A stretch of DNA of 23,029 nt from Alistipes sp. UBA928 (GCA_002293665.1 DBDQ01000022.1:1-23029), one strand, 5' to 3'; positions 8,558-16,418 are shown, numbered from the stretch's first letter. The notes: generated by a model from the letters alone, not told the origin. Numbers and translations: made by a program.

Positions 8558-10045
8558 CTAATTATCTTTCGATCTCTGTTTCGCTCGCAGCATCCACACC
8601 AACGACACTTTGGCCCGGGTGGGTATCACTAACCGCCGATCTCCGGTTCTCAGGTATCCCAGCCCCAGGGAGTACTCCATTCGCAGCGTCCCGGCGGGAT
8701 TGATCGTGTGTGCGTATCCGCCCGACAACCCGACGTGGAATATATTGCGCAATTCATCCTTCGTTCCTCCGATCGTGTAGTACCTGTACCCTCCCGTGTA
8801 AGCTCCGGCGAACCATCCCGTAAGCAACGGACTTGTCGATCGGTCTCCAAACCAACGGCGTCCCTCGATGGTTGCTCCCCAACCCCACCAGATCGGAAAG
8901 TATACCTCGCCCGCAACCGACCAAAACCGGCCTATGGGCACCTCGGCCTCGAGGTTGAGTCCGCCGGCAAGATAGGACAACAGATTGGCCTTCAGGACGA
9001 ACAGATCTCGCGGCTCGGGCTCCGGTATCACCACCGGGGGCGGCGGCTCCACGGGAAGCGGTTTGGGTTTCACGGCAGCGATCTCGACCCTCTGTACACC
9101 TGTTCCGGCGGCGATGGAGTTGTTTCTCACTCTCACCGTGTCGAGCCGTCGCTCGTAGCCGGGATGCCAGAAGTGCAGTGTAATGGCTGTCGCGCCTCTC
9201 AGGTATGGCATCAGGTTTGCATCTATATATCTCCACGTTCTGCCTGCGGAGAGTGTCCGCAGTGAGTCGCGTTTGTATTCGTCGTCAACGTTGTTCAGGA
9301 TTTCCAGCACCTTTTCGCGGTCGGGTGTGCGTGTGTCTTCAAGCACCAGTCTTCGCAGCCCGCTCCACTCCTCGCCCACGGAGAAGGTCTGTACCTCCTC
9401 CGGGGCGATGTGGGGATATCTCCTGACCAGATACCCCTTGGTGTTCTGAGCTCGTGCCACGGCGAGGCGTTCGTTGTTGGCCGTGTTGCCGTCTGGCGAC
9501 GAAGCGGCCGTGACACTTATGTGATTCAGTCTTGCAAGCACCGCCGTGTCGCGCAACCGTCTGTCGAGAGAGTCGAATATCCGGGAGTTGCTCATAAAAT
9601 CCGTCTCGGGAATCGCACTGCCGATCCTGAAGGTGATCGTCTCCATTTCGACCGTTTCGTCCACCTCGTCGTCTCTCCACATTGTGCTGAAAGCTCCCTC
9701 ACCCTGATCCGGCTTCGGTGGTTCGGGAACTATCAGCAGGTGTCTTCCCACGATTTCGCCTGCCAATCCCGTACCCTCCAACACCTGGCGCACGAACTCC
9801 TCGGTGCCGAGTGTCTCCGACGACAAGACGACCTGCCTCTCGGGCGATATATAGTTGTAGTTGACGACTGGCTGGAGAGCTGTCTGACGTTGAAGTTCCG
9901 CAAGAGCCTCTTTGACGGTTGTCGTCTTCGAGGGCATTGTCACCGACCTGCCCTGAGCCTGGGCCCGGATGCCTCCCACGGCGACTATCATACAAATACC
10001 CAGAACAGCTATCCTTCTTATTACTTTGTTGGGTCCCCCTCCCAT
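8558..10045 (-). CDS. STN domain - OmpA-like - DUF3575 envelope protein
   Basis: The protein has 495 residues. A signal peptide covers about residues 1-29. A secretin/TonB N-terminus-like (STN) domain lies at about 33-108 (TTVKEALAELQRQT, then LEGTGLAGEIVGRHLLIVP). A segment at about 137-225 resembles OmpA-type domains (ISVTAASSPDGN, NNERLAVARAQ). A proline-rich linker (KPKPLPVEPPPP, about 326-346) leads to a DUF3575-type barrel region at 350-495 (LLSYLAGGLNLEAEVPIG). DUF3575 proteins occur in Bacteroidota, often near fimbria genes. It is the third gene of a sigma-FecR operon, 36 bases after FecR, where a TonB-dependent receptor with an STN domain would normally sit. I infer that its STN domain may signal to that FecR. 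Domain limits are by eye. Confidence 0.75.
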   Translation of the reverse strand: MGGGPNKVIRRIAVLGICMIVAVGGIRAQAQGRSVTMPSKTTTVKEALAELQRQTALQPVVNYNYISPERQVVLSSETLGTEEFVRQVLEGTGLAGEIVGRHLLIVPEPPKPDQGEGAFSTMWRDDEVDETVEMETITFRIGSAIPETDFMSNSRIFDSLDRRLRDTAVLARLNHISVTAASSPDGNTANNERLAVARAQNTKGYLVRRYPHIAPEEVQTFSVGEEWSGLRRLVLEDTRTPDREKVLEILNNVDDEYKRDSLRTLSAGRTWRYIDANLMPYLRGATAITLHFWHPGYERRLDTVRVRNNSIAAGTGVQRVEIAAVKPKPLPVEPPPPVVIPEPEPRDLFVLKANLLSYLAGGLNLEAEVPIGRFWSVAGEVYFPIWWGWGATIEGRRWFGDRSTSPLLTGWFAGAYTGGYRYYTIGGTKDELRNIFHVGLSGGYAHTINPAGTLRMEYSLGLGYLRTGDRRLVIPTRAKVSLVWMLRAKQRSKDN

Positions 10046-10081
10046 ATTTCGTTTGGCGATTAGTTTATACCATTAATCTTC

Positions 10082-11380
10082 TCATCTCTTCCTTACGCTG
10101 ATCACATCGCCGTCGGTCTGCCACGACAGGCCCGGGTCGATCCTCGATAGCATCTTCAGCACGTCGTCGAGCTCCGTTCCCTCGAAATCGGCGGAGTATC
10201 GTCCAGCCGCGGTGTCGACCCCTTCGGCTACTTCGATCTCCACCTCGAAGTTGAGTTCGAACGCCACTATGAGGTCTCCGAGGGTCGCCTCCTCGAATCT
10301 CAACAGCGGTATCACTCCGTGTTCGGCCATCTCCGAGGCAGGAATCAGCTCGGTCTGCAATTCGCCCGTGGCGGTGTTCACCTTCAGTCGTTCGCCGCGC
10401 GCGAGGATCGTCTCGGCCGGAGCCGCTTCCGGCTCACCTTCGCCTGCGTAGGCGGCAACCTTCACTCCCACACTTCCTTCGTAAAGGCTCACCGCGGCCC
10501 GTGAGTCATCCGCCCCACTGTTCTCAGCCAGCCTGAAGACCGTCCCCAACACGTTGACGGCCAGATCGTCGGTCTCCACGGTAAAAGGTATCCGCGATCC
10601 GTCGTTGCCGGTCGCCTCGGCAACATCGAACAGCGCCTCGCCCGAGAGTGCCACCGCGCGGTTGTCGGCAAACGTCTTTGCGTCCCACGACACGGTAGAT
10701 CCTCCTTCGGCCTCCACCCGTGAGCCATCGGGCAGGTCGATCGTTTGGGTTGTTCCTTCGGGCACCTCTATCGCGACAATGTCGCTCTGCGGGCCCCGGC
10801 TCAGCATCCACCACACACCTCCGAGCACCAGTGCCACGGGCGCCAAAACCGCGGCTACTCTGAGAATCGTGCGGCGTAAAAAGAGCTTCTGTCGCGTCTG
10901 CGCTCCGGATTCCCAGGATTGCAGGGTTTCCTGTGCGGTTTCCGACATGCTCTCTGTCACCACCCCGGCCATCTCTGCGTCGCTCCCGCGTGATGCGAGA
11001 GGGTCGTAAGATGCCGCGACGGGAGTTTCATCGAGTCCCAAACGGCGCGCAAGTTCGGGCCACAGGGCCGGAGCGAGCACGGGTTCAGGATTGAATTTGA
11101 ATTTTTCTATGAATTTTGCGTAGAGTGCGGCCGATTTTTCCTCCTCGTTTTCGGAGCCAGACAGCCACCAGCGCATCCTCGCCATGCTCTCCTCTGGCAC
11201 CTCGGCCTCCGAGAACATGATGTCGATAAGTTTTTCCACCTTCGACCGACCGTCGGTCGCAGCTAAGCTTTCAGTCCCGGCGCCATTTCCCGCCCCGGTT
11301 CCTTTTCCGACACCGGCACTGTTTTCTGCCCCGGCCCTCTTGTCGGCCCCCGTCGGTACGCTGTCTTTTCTTCTTACCAT
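10082..11380 (-). CDS. FecR-family anti-sigma factor with DUF4974-like C-terminus
   Basis: The protein has 432 residues. The cytoplasmic part (1-170) starts with a glycine/alanine-rich tail (about 11-40), followed by a charged helical region with the VEKLIDIMFSEAEVPEE type of sequence seen in Bacteroidota FecR proteins. One membrane segment lies at about 172-193 (ILRVAAVLAPVALVLGGVWW). The periplasmic FecR domain follows (VPEGTTQTIDLPDGSRVEA, then GEALFDVAE), and a DUF4974-like end (FEEATLGDLIVAFELNFEVE, about 355-430). FecR proteins hold or activate an ECF sigma factor and receive a signal from an outer-membrane STN domain. I chose the ATG at 11380 because an AGGAGG stands 8 bases before it; the frame stays open further upstream to a GTG at 11485 inside the sigma gene. 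Confidence 0.88.
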   Translation of the reverse strand: MVRRKDSVPTGADKRAGAENSAGVGKGTGAGNGAGTESLAATDGRSKVEKLIDIMFSEAEVPEESMARMRWWLSGSENEEEKSAALYAKFIEKFKFNPEPVLAPALWPELARRLGLDETPVAASYDPLASRGSDAEMAGVVTESMSETAQETLQSWESGAQTRQKLFLRRTILRVAAVLAPVALVLGGVWWMLSRGPQSDIVAIEVPEGTTQTIDLPDGSRVEAEGGSTVSWDAKTFADNRAVALSGEALFDVAEATGNDGSRIPFTVETDDLAVNVLGTVFRLAENSGADDSRAAVSLYEGSVGVKVAAYAGEGEPEAAPAETILARGERLKVNTATGELQTELIPASEMAEHGVIPLLRFEEATLGDLIVAFELNFEVEIEVAEGVDTAAGRYSADFEGTELDDVLKMLSRIDPGLSWQTDGDVISVRKR

Positions 11381-11463
11381 TGATTTTTCCTCCTCCCTTT
11401 GTATATATGTGCCAAAAAAGGGGGGGTAATGTGAATGGAAAACGAAAAAAAATGAAAAAAAAA
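11381..11463 (-). other. Sigma-fecR spacer with homopolymer tracts
   Basis: The 83 bases between the sigma stop and the fecR start contain, in plus-strand terms, runs of six A and seven G (about 11414-11426) and two A runs of eight and nine near 11445-11462. No hairpin terminator is apparent, so sigma and fecR are likely co-transcribed. The fecR frame has no stop across this spacer. Confidence 0.5.
11389..11394 (-). promoter_or_regulatory. Strong Shine-Dalgarno site (AGGAGG) for fecR
   Basis: On the minus strand AGGAGG is followed by 8 bases and the ATG at 11380. Strong Shine-Dalgarno sites are rare in Bacteroidota, and this one decides the FecR start against the longer reading frame. Confidence 0.7.
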
Positions 11464-12051
11464 TTATTGGGTAATGAAGTACCACAAAATGACGTTGGCG
11501 AGAGCGGCGCGTAACTCCTTGAGAGCAAATGTCATGTGCGTTCTCACGGTGTTGAGCGATATTCCCATTTCGCGTGCAATCTCATTGTAACTGAGCCCCT
11601 CCTTCCTGCTCAATTCAAACACACGTCTTCTCTGTGCGGGCATATTTCTAATGACCTCCTCCAACAGGAGTGAGGTTTCGAGCGAGATGATTCCTTCGTC
11701 GGCCAGCCCGGCGAACTGTTGGGTGTCGAGTCTCTCCTCGATGTTTCTTTTGTTTTCGGTGGTTCGGGTTCTCAACATCCTGAAGGCCATGTTGCGAGCC
11801 ATTCCGTAGACGAAACCGTAGAGCGAGGTGTGCGGATCAAGAGTTTCTCGCCTCTCCCACAGGGTGGCGAAAGCCTCCTGCGTCACCTCTTTGGCGTCAT
11901 CGGAACTCCCCGTTATACGGGTCAGGAAGTGTATCAGCGAATCGGCATAACCCATGTAGAACGCACTGAAAGCGCCTGCGTCGCCACTTTTAATGGCGGC
12001 TACGAAATCTCGCGAAGCCTGCTCCGTGCCAGGCCATACCTTTGCTGTCAT
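11464..12051 (-). CDS. ECF-type RNA polymerase sigma-70 factor
   Basis: The protein has 195 residues from the ATG at 12051. Region 2 is visible at about residues 15-85 (FSAFYMGYADSLIHFLTRI, SSDDAKEVTQEAFATLWERR), and region 4 at about 120-180, with the helix-turn-helix LSYNEIAREMGISLNTVRTH. Length and layout match the Bacteroidota ECF sigma factors that pair with FecR. An in-frame TTG at 12060 is possible but would lie inside the -7 promoter box, so ATG 12051 is preferred. The next gene downstream is its FecR anti-sigma partner, followed by an STN-domain envelope protein, so the three form a cell-surface signalling operon. The protein ends in an unusual hydrophobic stretch (ANVILWYFITQ). Confidence 0.9.
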   Translation of the reverse strand: MTAKVWPGTEQASRDFVAAIKSGDAGAFSAFYMGYADSLIHFLTRITGSSDDAKEVTQEAFATLWERRETLDPHTSLYGFVYGMARNMAFRMLRTRTTENKRNIEERLDTQQFAGLADEGIISLETSLLLEEVIRNMPAQRRRVFELSRKEGLSYNEIAREMGISLNTVRTHMTFALKELRAALANVILWYFITQ

Positions 12052-12057
12052 ACCCGG

Positions 12058-12065
12058 CAAAGATA
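12058..12065 (-). promoter_or_regulatory. Bacteroidota -7 box (TATCTTTG) next to the sigma factor start
   Basis: On the minus strand TATCTTTG matches the TAnnTTTG consensus. Its last base is only 6 bases before the ATG at 12051, so transcription would begin at or very near the start codon. No clear TTTG -33 element is seen at the normal distance, and the upstream stretch is a run of A and T. Confidence 0.5.
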
Positions 12066-12098
12066 AGCATTTTTTTTTATTTACGTAGTATTAGCATT

Positions 12099-12120
12099 AA
12101 AAAGGAAGCGTTTCTCCGCT
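12099..12120 (-). terminator. Weak terminator-like hairpin after the Hdr-like operon
   Basis: On the minus strand a short stem AGCG-GAGAAA-CGCT starts in the last base of the stop codon of the membrane Fe-S gene and is followed by TCCTTTTT. The 4-base stem is weak, so termination may be incomplete and read into the sigma gene. Confidence 0.4.
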
Positions 12121-13919
12121 CATTTCGCCGGCACGAGATGACGTTCGACAATCTCGGCAATGTCGGCCACGGGCAGCGACGTATTGCGCGCTATGGCCTT
12201 TTTACAGAGCGGACATGCGGTGACGACCGACCCTGCACCGGTCTGTTCGAACGCCCGGCCCACGGCTACGCCCATCTTCCCGACAGCGTTCTTGTCGAGC
12301 CCGTTACCCGCAATGCTCGAACCGCAGCACATCGCCTCACGGCCCGTTTCGGCAGGCTCGACGAGCGTACCCACGCGGCGCACGATCTCTCTCGGGGGTT
12401 TGTATATCCCGCATCCGCGCCCCAACTCACAAGGGTCGTGATAGGTGAATCGCTCGGTTCCGGGTGTCAGGCCAATGCGCCCCTCACCCAGCAGGCGCTC
12501 GATGTATTCGGAGTGGTGCACCACCTCGATCCCCGGCAGCACGTAATCCTCGCGGAAAACCTTCAGGCATATCGGGCACGAGGTGACGAGGGTCGTGATC
12601 TCCTGTTTCGAAAACATCTCGGCGTTGATCTTCATCATCTCGCGCGCGGCGTCCACCTCGCCCGAGAGTTTGAGCGGACGTCCACAGCACACCCCGCCGG
12701 AGCGGTCGGCCCACCACACCTCTTCGCCTACCGCAGCGAAGATGCTCTCCATCGCCTTCAGAATGCGTGGCGACAGCAGCGTCATGCAGCCCGCGAAGTA
12801 ACCCGTGCGGCCGCCCCCGGACGAGGTGTCGCGGTTGCGGGCATAGGCGTAACGATCGTTGGCGGGAGTATTGCGCAGTGCATGGCGGCTGTTGAGCCTC
12901 AGTGTGTTGAGTTCCAACCCCACCGGACACCGCTCCTCGCACCGGCCGCACATCATGCAGGTGTCGGCCACGCGGCGAGTGAGTCGGTTGTAGCGGCGGT
13001 CGCGCACGAAATAGACCGACTGCACCTGTTCGAGCCCGGCGTCGCGCTGCATCTGGCACGGATCGAGACAGAGGCCGCAGCGCGAACACGCCTCGATCTG
13101 AAAATGGTCGAAACTCTTCTCGCGCACCTCGCTGCGCAACCCCCACCGGCGCAGAAAGATCAAAGGCACCTCCGTGAATATGTGCATATAGCGTGAGAAG
13201 GGCATCGCCACGAAAAATACCCCCAGAGCGATCGAGTAGCCCCACCAAGCGGCCAACTCTAACCCCTGCGTGGCTACCGGGGCGAGCAACCCGCCGAGGC
13301 TCCCAGTAAGAAATCCGCCCGAGCCGAACAGCCCGCTCGTGATGCTTTCGGCCAGCAGGCGCATCGGAAATATAAACCACAACGACCCGAGGGCCACCCT
13401 GTCGCCGAACGTCAGCCGCGTAGTGCGCCTCATGCCCAATGCCCGCGAGCGAATCCGTTTGAATAGAGCCAGCGCCAGACCCGACAGCACGTAGAGCAGC
13501 AGCAGGTCCATCACCGCCTCGAAATCTATCCCCCACCGCGGCCCGTGCTCGAGTCCCGTGGTAAAAAACTTGAAGAATATGTGGCCCTGCAATGGCACGA
13601 ACCGTCCTCCGAGATAGGCCGTCGTCTCGAGCCATCCCACCACGATCAGCAGGAACCACCCAAGGGCAAAACTCGTGTGCATGTAGCCCAGCAGCGGATT
13701 CACACGCCATATTCGCCGATGTAGCAGACACTCGGTGAAACACTCCCACACGGCACGTACCGTTGCGAACGAAAATATCCCGCGCCGCACCTTCTGTCTG
13801 TCGCGCCGCGGCAGCCGCGTGAACCACCGCACATATTTATAGAATATGACGGCAAACAGCACGCTCGTCCCGACGACGAACGGCACCACAAAGCCGTGAT
13901 AAAAAGTCAGATTCTCCAT
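12120..13919 (-). CDS. Membrane-bound Fe-S oxidoreductase, NarI/HdrE-like + HdrD-like fusion
   Basis: The protein has 599 residues from the ATG at 13919. The N-terminal half has about five to six membrane helices (for example 10-30, 82-96, 136-153, 175-191, 222-241) with histidines H81 and H246 that could ligate heme b, as in NarI/HdrE proteins. A dicluster ferredoxin domain follows (C278, C281, C284, C288 and C321, C324, C327, C331). Two complete CCG domains come next (C378, C411-C412, C448, C451; and C497, C531-C532, C569, C572), which in HdrD/HdrB hold non-cubane [4Fe-4S] clusters. The layout resembles ETF:menaquinone oxidoreductases of the FadF/EMO type and DsrMK/HdrDE. It probably moves electrons between the soluble Hdr-like subunits and menaquinone. 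A GTG at 13931 is an alternative start overlapping the previous gene by 11 bases; the ATG follows that gene's TGA after one base. Confidence 0.88.
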   Translation of the reverse strand: MENLTFYHGFVVPFVVGTSVLFAVIFYKYVRWFTRLPRRDRQKVRRGIFSFATVRAVWECFTECLLHRRIWRVNPLLGYMHTSFALGWFLLIVVGWLETTAYLGGRFVPLQGHIFFKFFTTGLEHGPRWGIDFEAVMDLLLLYVLSGLALALFKRIRSRALGMRRTTRLTFGDRVALGSLWFIFPMRLLAESITSGLFGSGGFLTGSLGGLLAPVATQGLELAAWWGYSIALGVFFVAMPFSRYMHIFTEVPLIFLRRWGLRSEVREKSFDHFQIEACSRCGLCLDPCQMQRDAGLEQVQSVYFVRDRRYNRLTRRVADTCMMCGRCEERCPVGLELNTLRLNSRHALRNTPANDRYAYARNRDTSSGGGRTGYFAGCMTLLSPRILKAMESIFAAVGEEVWWADRSGGVCCGRPLKLSGEVDAAREMMKINAEMFSKQEITTLVTSCPICLKVFREDYVLPGIEVVHHSEYIERLLGEGRIGLTPGTERFTYHDPCELGRGCGIYKPPREIVRRVGTLVEPAETGREAMCCGSSIAGNGLDKNAVGKMGVAVGRAFEQTGAGSVVTACPLCKKAIARNTSLPVADIAEIVERHLVPAK

Positions 13920-13920
13920 C

Positions 13921-14256
13921 TCAATAGTCACCCAGTTTGCGTTTGATCAGCATCACCACGCCACGGGTGTTGATGCCTCGCGGACACACCAGACGGCACT
14001 TTCCGCACAGCATGCACTTGTTCATCTCGCGATATGCTCCGGCGTACTCTCCGCGGCGAACCAGCGTCTGCACCATCCTGAAGTTGAAACTCGTCAGATT
14101 GCCCGCCGTGCAGGTCGCCGTGCAGCCTCCGCACGCTATGCAGGCGCGGAACTCGGGCATCTCGTCGCCCAACTCGCGCGCCGAAGTAAGGTCATTGCGG
14201 TCGAGGTCTATTCCCCGCGCCACCGAGATCATGTATCCGAAGTTTACCGCGTTCAT
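13921..14256 (-). CDS. HdrC-like dicluster [4Fe-4S] protein (small)
   Basis: The protein has 111 residues with two 4Fe-4S sites: C39, C42, C45, C49 (CIACGGCTATC) and C81, C84, C87, C91 (CMLCGKCRLVCP). The second cluster has the usual Cys-Pro, while the first has CTAG instead. The domain is like HdrC or the Fe-S half of QmoC, without membrane segments. Its start overlaps the flavoprotein stop as ATGA (14253-14256), and its own stop lies one base before the next ATG, so the last three genes are translationally coupled and their products likely form one complex. It would pass electrons between the HdrA-like flavoprotein and the membrane subunit. Confidence 0.87.
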   Translation of the reverse strand: MNAVNFGYMISVARGIDLDRNDLTSARELGDEMPEFRACIACGGCTATCTAGNLTSFNFRMVQTLVRRGEYAGAYREMNKCMLCGKCRLVCPRGINTRGVVMLIKRKLGDY

Positions 14257-15269
14257 TTCGCCTTTTTAAGATATTCCACAACCTTTTCGGCGGCCATCGC
14301 CCCCTCGGCAATGCTCTCTCCGATGGTTTTCGGAGCTGTGGCCGCACCCGCCGTGAAAACTCCCGGCGCACCCGTCTCCACACTCCCCGCAAACATGTCC
14401 TTCGGAGCGACGAAACCACTCGGTGCGAGCGTCACACCCTTGCACGATGCGGCGAGGCGTTCGTTCCCCCCCGCGGCTTTCATGCCCACGATCAACACGA
14501 GCATGTCGACGGTCATCTTCATAGGCCGACCAACGAGCGTGTCCTCGGCCTTGATCTGTATTCGTCCGTCGATCGTTGGCGACGCCTCCGACACGCGACC
14601 GCGAATGAAGTTGATGCCCGACTCCTGCTGCGCCTGCTGGTAGAGCTCCTCGTAACCGGGGCCGAACATGCGGATGTCCATGTAGAAGTTGTATATCTCG
14701 GCCTCGGGAAACAGTTCGCGCATCTCCATGGCCTGTTTCACGCCCGTTATGCAGCACACTTTCGAGCAGTGGCGCTGGTTCACCTTTTCGTCCCTCGACC
14801 CCACGCAGTGCACGAACGCGATCCGCCGCGGGGCACTCCCGTCGTGCAGTGCCACGTGGCCCTTGTTGAGCATCCGCTCGATGTCGACGGTGGTGTAAAC
14901 GTTGTCGTATACGTGGTAGCCGTACTCCTCCTTGAGCCGCGCGTCGAAAATATCGAACCCGCTCGCCACTATGACCGCGGCGGCATCGAGCGTTTTCCCT
15001 TCGGCGAGGGTAACACCTTTCGAGCCGATGCCCTCCACCTCGGTGTGGAGCATCACCTCCACGCCCGCATGTTCGAGCCTGCCCGCCATCTCCTCAAGCA
15101 CCTCTTGTGCCGGAGTCATCGTGGGAAACAGCCGGTGCCAGTCGCGCAGTTTGCCACCCACGGCGCCGCTTCGTTCCACTATCACGGGCTTCAGTCCGTC
15201 CGCCGCCAGCGACAGCGCCGCCTGCATTCCTGCCGGGCCTCCTCCAATTATGATTACTTTCTTTGTCAT
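14253..15269 (-). CDS. HdrA/QmoA-like FAD oxidoreductase (short form)
   Basis: The protein has 338 residues. An N-terminal FAD-binding Rossmann motif (GGGPAG, residues 9-14) opens the protein. The HdrA hallmark CVGSRDEK...HCSKVCC holds C155, C168, C172 and C173, which in HdrA and QmoA bind an extra [4Fe-4S] cluster. A C-terminal FAD segment (GVFTAGAATAPKTIGESIAEG region) closes the domain. Compared with methanogen HdrA it lacks the N-terminal Fe-S domain and the C-terminal ferredoxin domains, so it is nearer to QmoA. It would be the flavin centre of the module, either a simple electron relay or possibly a bifurcating site; the sequence does not show which. It lies 28 bases after the HdrB-like gene, with a small hairpin in that gap. 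Confidence 0.87.
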   Translation of the reverse strand: MTKKVIIIGGGPAGMQAALSLAADGLKPVIVERSGAVGGKLRDWHRLFPTMTPAQEVLEEMAGRLEHAGVEVMLHTEVEGIGSKGVTLAEGKTLDAAAVIVASGFDIFDARLKEEYGYHVYDNVYTTVDIERMLNKGHVALHDGSAPRRIAFVHCVGSRDEKVNQRHCSKVCCITGVKQAMEMRELFPEAEIYNFYMDIRMFGPGYEELYQQAQQESGINFIRGRVSEASPTIDGRIQIKAEDTLVGRPMKMTVDMLVLIVGMKAAGGNERLAASCKGVTLAPSGFVAPKDMFAGSVETGAPGVFTAGAATAPKTIGESIAEGAMAAEKVVEYLKKAK

Positions 15270-15283
15270 ACTATAAATTCGCG

Positions 15284-15297
15284 GCGGCCGTTGCCGC
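15284..15297 (-). other. Intercistronic hairpin directly after the hdrB-like stop
   Basis: On the minus strand GCGGC-AACG-GCCGC (5-base stem, 4-base loop) begins immediately after the TGA at 15300-15298, followed by an AT-rich stretch and the next ATG at 15269. It may stabilise or segment the mRNA; there is no T tract, so it is not a standard terminator. Confidence 0.4.
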
Positions 15298-16383
15298 TCA
15301 TGCTTTTATGCGATAAATCCTGTCTCCTGTGAATGAATTGACGACGGCCGTCTCGGGTGCACCTATGTATTTGCCCGCACGCCCCAGAAACTTGCCCGAG
15401 GGGTCGTAGGCCACCCCCATCCGGGCGAGCAGCGGTTCGACATCCACCTGGTGCATCTGCATCCCCATCTCCCACGGGTCGTAGCCCAACACCAAACCCG
15501 CCATCTCCTCGTAGGTGAGCACGGGTATTCCGCGTCCGTCGGCGCCGTAGGTCACATTCTCCATCTCGGCTATGGCATACTGCCATTTGTCGAGGAACAT
15601 GGCGCACCCCGGACAGTTGGCCACCATGAAGTCGGGGCGGTAGGGCGCCATCGACTCCAACTTCTTTCGCGAGTTGGCGATCGAGAAACCGCGGTTGGCC
15701 TGCACAAGGTAGTTTCGGAAACCGAACCCGCAGCAGTGCCGCCGCTCGGGATAGTCCACGACCCTGCCCCCCCACTCATCGACCATTCCGGCCAACACAT
15801 AGGGAAACTCGCTGCCGCCGATGCCACTCTTCGGAAAAATCTTCGCATAGTGGCAGCCTATGTGCTCCACCACATTCAGTGGTTCGCCCGTAACCGCGTT
15901 CTCCAACTTGCGTACCGCCTGCGCCGCGATCGCCTCGCGGTTGTGGAACACGAGATCGGAGGTGTGGGCAAGGTTTGCAGGCTTCTTAAACTCGCGCCCC
16001 GTGGCTTTAAACAAATTCTCTCTCGCCCGCGCCTCGGTCTCGGGGAACTCGTGCCATGTCTCGAGTATCTCGGTGTAAAGACCGAACGATGTGATGCACG
16101 AGATGGCCATATTCTCGTATCCCGCCTCGGTCATCAGCGCGAATTGCCTCGCCACGACGGCCATCGTGGTGTCGAGCGGCACAATGTCGGTGTGATAGCC
16201 GATGCCGGTACACGACGTATGGCGCGGATCGTCGTAGATGTCCTTGCCCAGCACGTCGCGCATTATGCGCAGGAAGGTGGTCTCGCTGCCGGGAAAGAAA
16301 TTCTGGCGGATGCAGCTCCTCGCATAATAATAGTGGTCGTCCGCTATCTCTTTCTCGTAATCTCGCCAACTTGTTCTCTTCAT
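15298..16383 (-). CDS. HdrB-like CCG-domain protein with a degenerate first CCG motif
   Basis: The protein has 361 residues. It is related to subunit B of heterodisulfide reductase, which normally carries two CCG domains that ligate non-cubane [4Fe-4S] clusters and reduce disulfides. The C-terminal CCG motif is intact (C177, C217-C218, C257, C260; HCCGFG and NCPGC). The N-terminal one is worn: FFPGS has S33 where PGC is usual, SCTG (57-60) replaces CCG, and CITS (96-99) has only one of the two final cysteines. It is cytoplasmic and also has a long insert rich in charged residues at about 105-165. It sits between the HdrC-like and HdrA-like genes, the usual partners. Substrate unknown; it may be only an electron relay rather than a disulfide reductase. 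Confidence 0.85.
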   Translation of the reverse strand: MKRTSWRDYEKEIADDHYYYARSCIRQNFFPGSETTFLRIMRDVLGKDIYDDPRHTSCTGIGYHTDIVPLDTTMAVVARQFALMTEAGYENMAISCITSFGLYTEILETWHEFPETEARARENLFKATGREFKKPANLAHTSDLVFHNREAIAAQAVRKLENAVTGEPLNVVEHIGCHYAKIFPKSGIGGSEFPYVLAGMVDEWGGRVVDYPERRHCCGFGFRNYLVQANRGFSIANSRKKLESMAPYRPDFMVANCPGCAMFLDKWQYAIAEMENVTYGADGRGIPVLTYEEMAGLVLGYDPWEMGMQMHQVDVEPLLARMGVAYDPSGKFLGRAGKYIGAPETAVVNSFTGDRIYRIKA

Positions 16384-16401
16384 GACAAAAAATAAATCGC
16401 T

Positions 16402-16418
16402 GCCGGTGTTCCTCCGGC
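16402..16418 (-). other. Intercistronic hairpin directly after the hdrC-like stop
   Basis: On the minus strand GCCGG-AGGAACA-CCGGC (5-base stem, 7-base loop) begins right after the TAA at 16421-16419 and is followed by AGCGATTTATTTTTTG and the hdrB-like ATG at 16383. The T-rich tail makes it partly terminator-like, so it could attenuate transcription or protect the 3' end of the first cistron. Confidence 0.45.

Noticed and set aside
12484..13827. Long alternative frame on the same strand as the membrane Fe-S gene, and similar ones antisense to the HdrB-like gene (15451-16395)
   Set aside because: The real frames hold all the Fe-S and CCG motifs; the alternatives are arginine- and alanine-rich without motifs.
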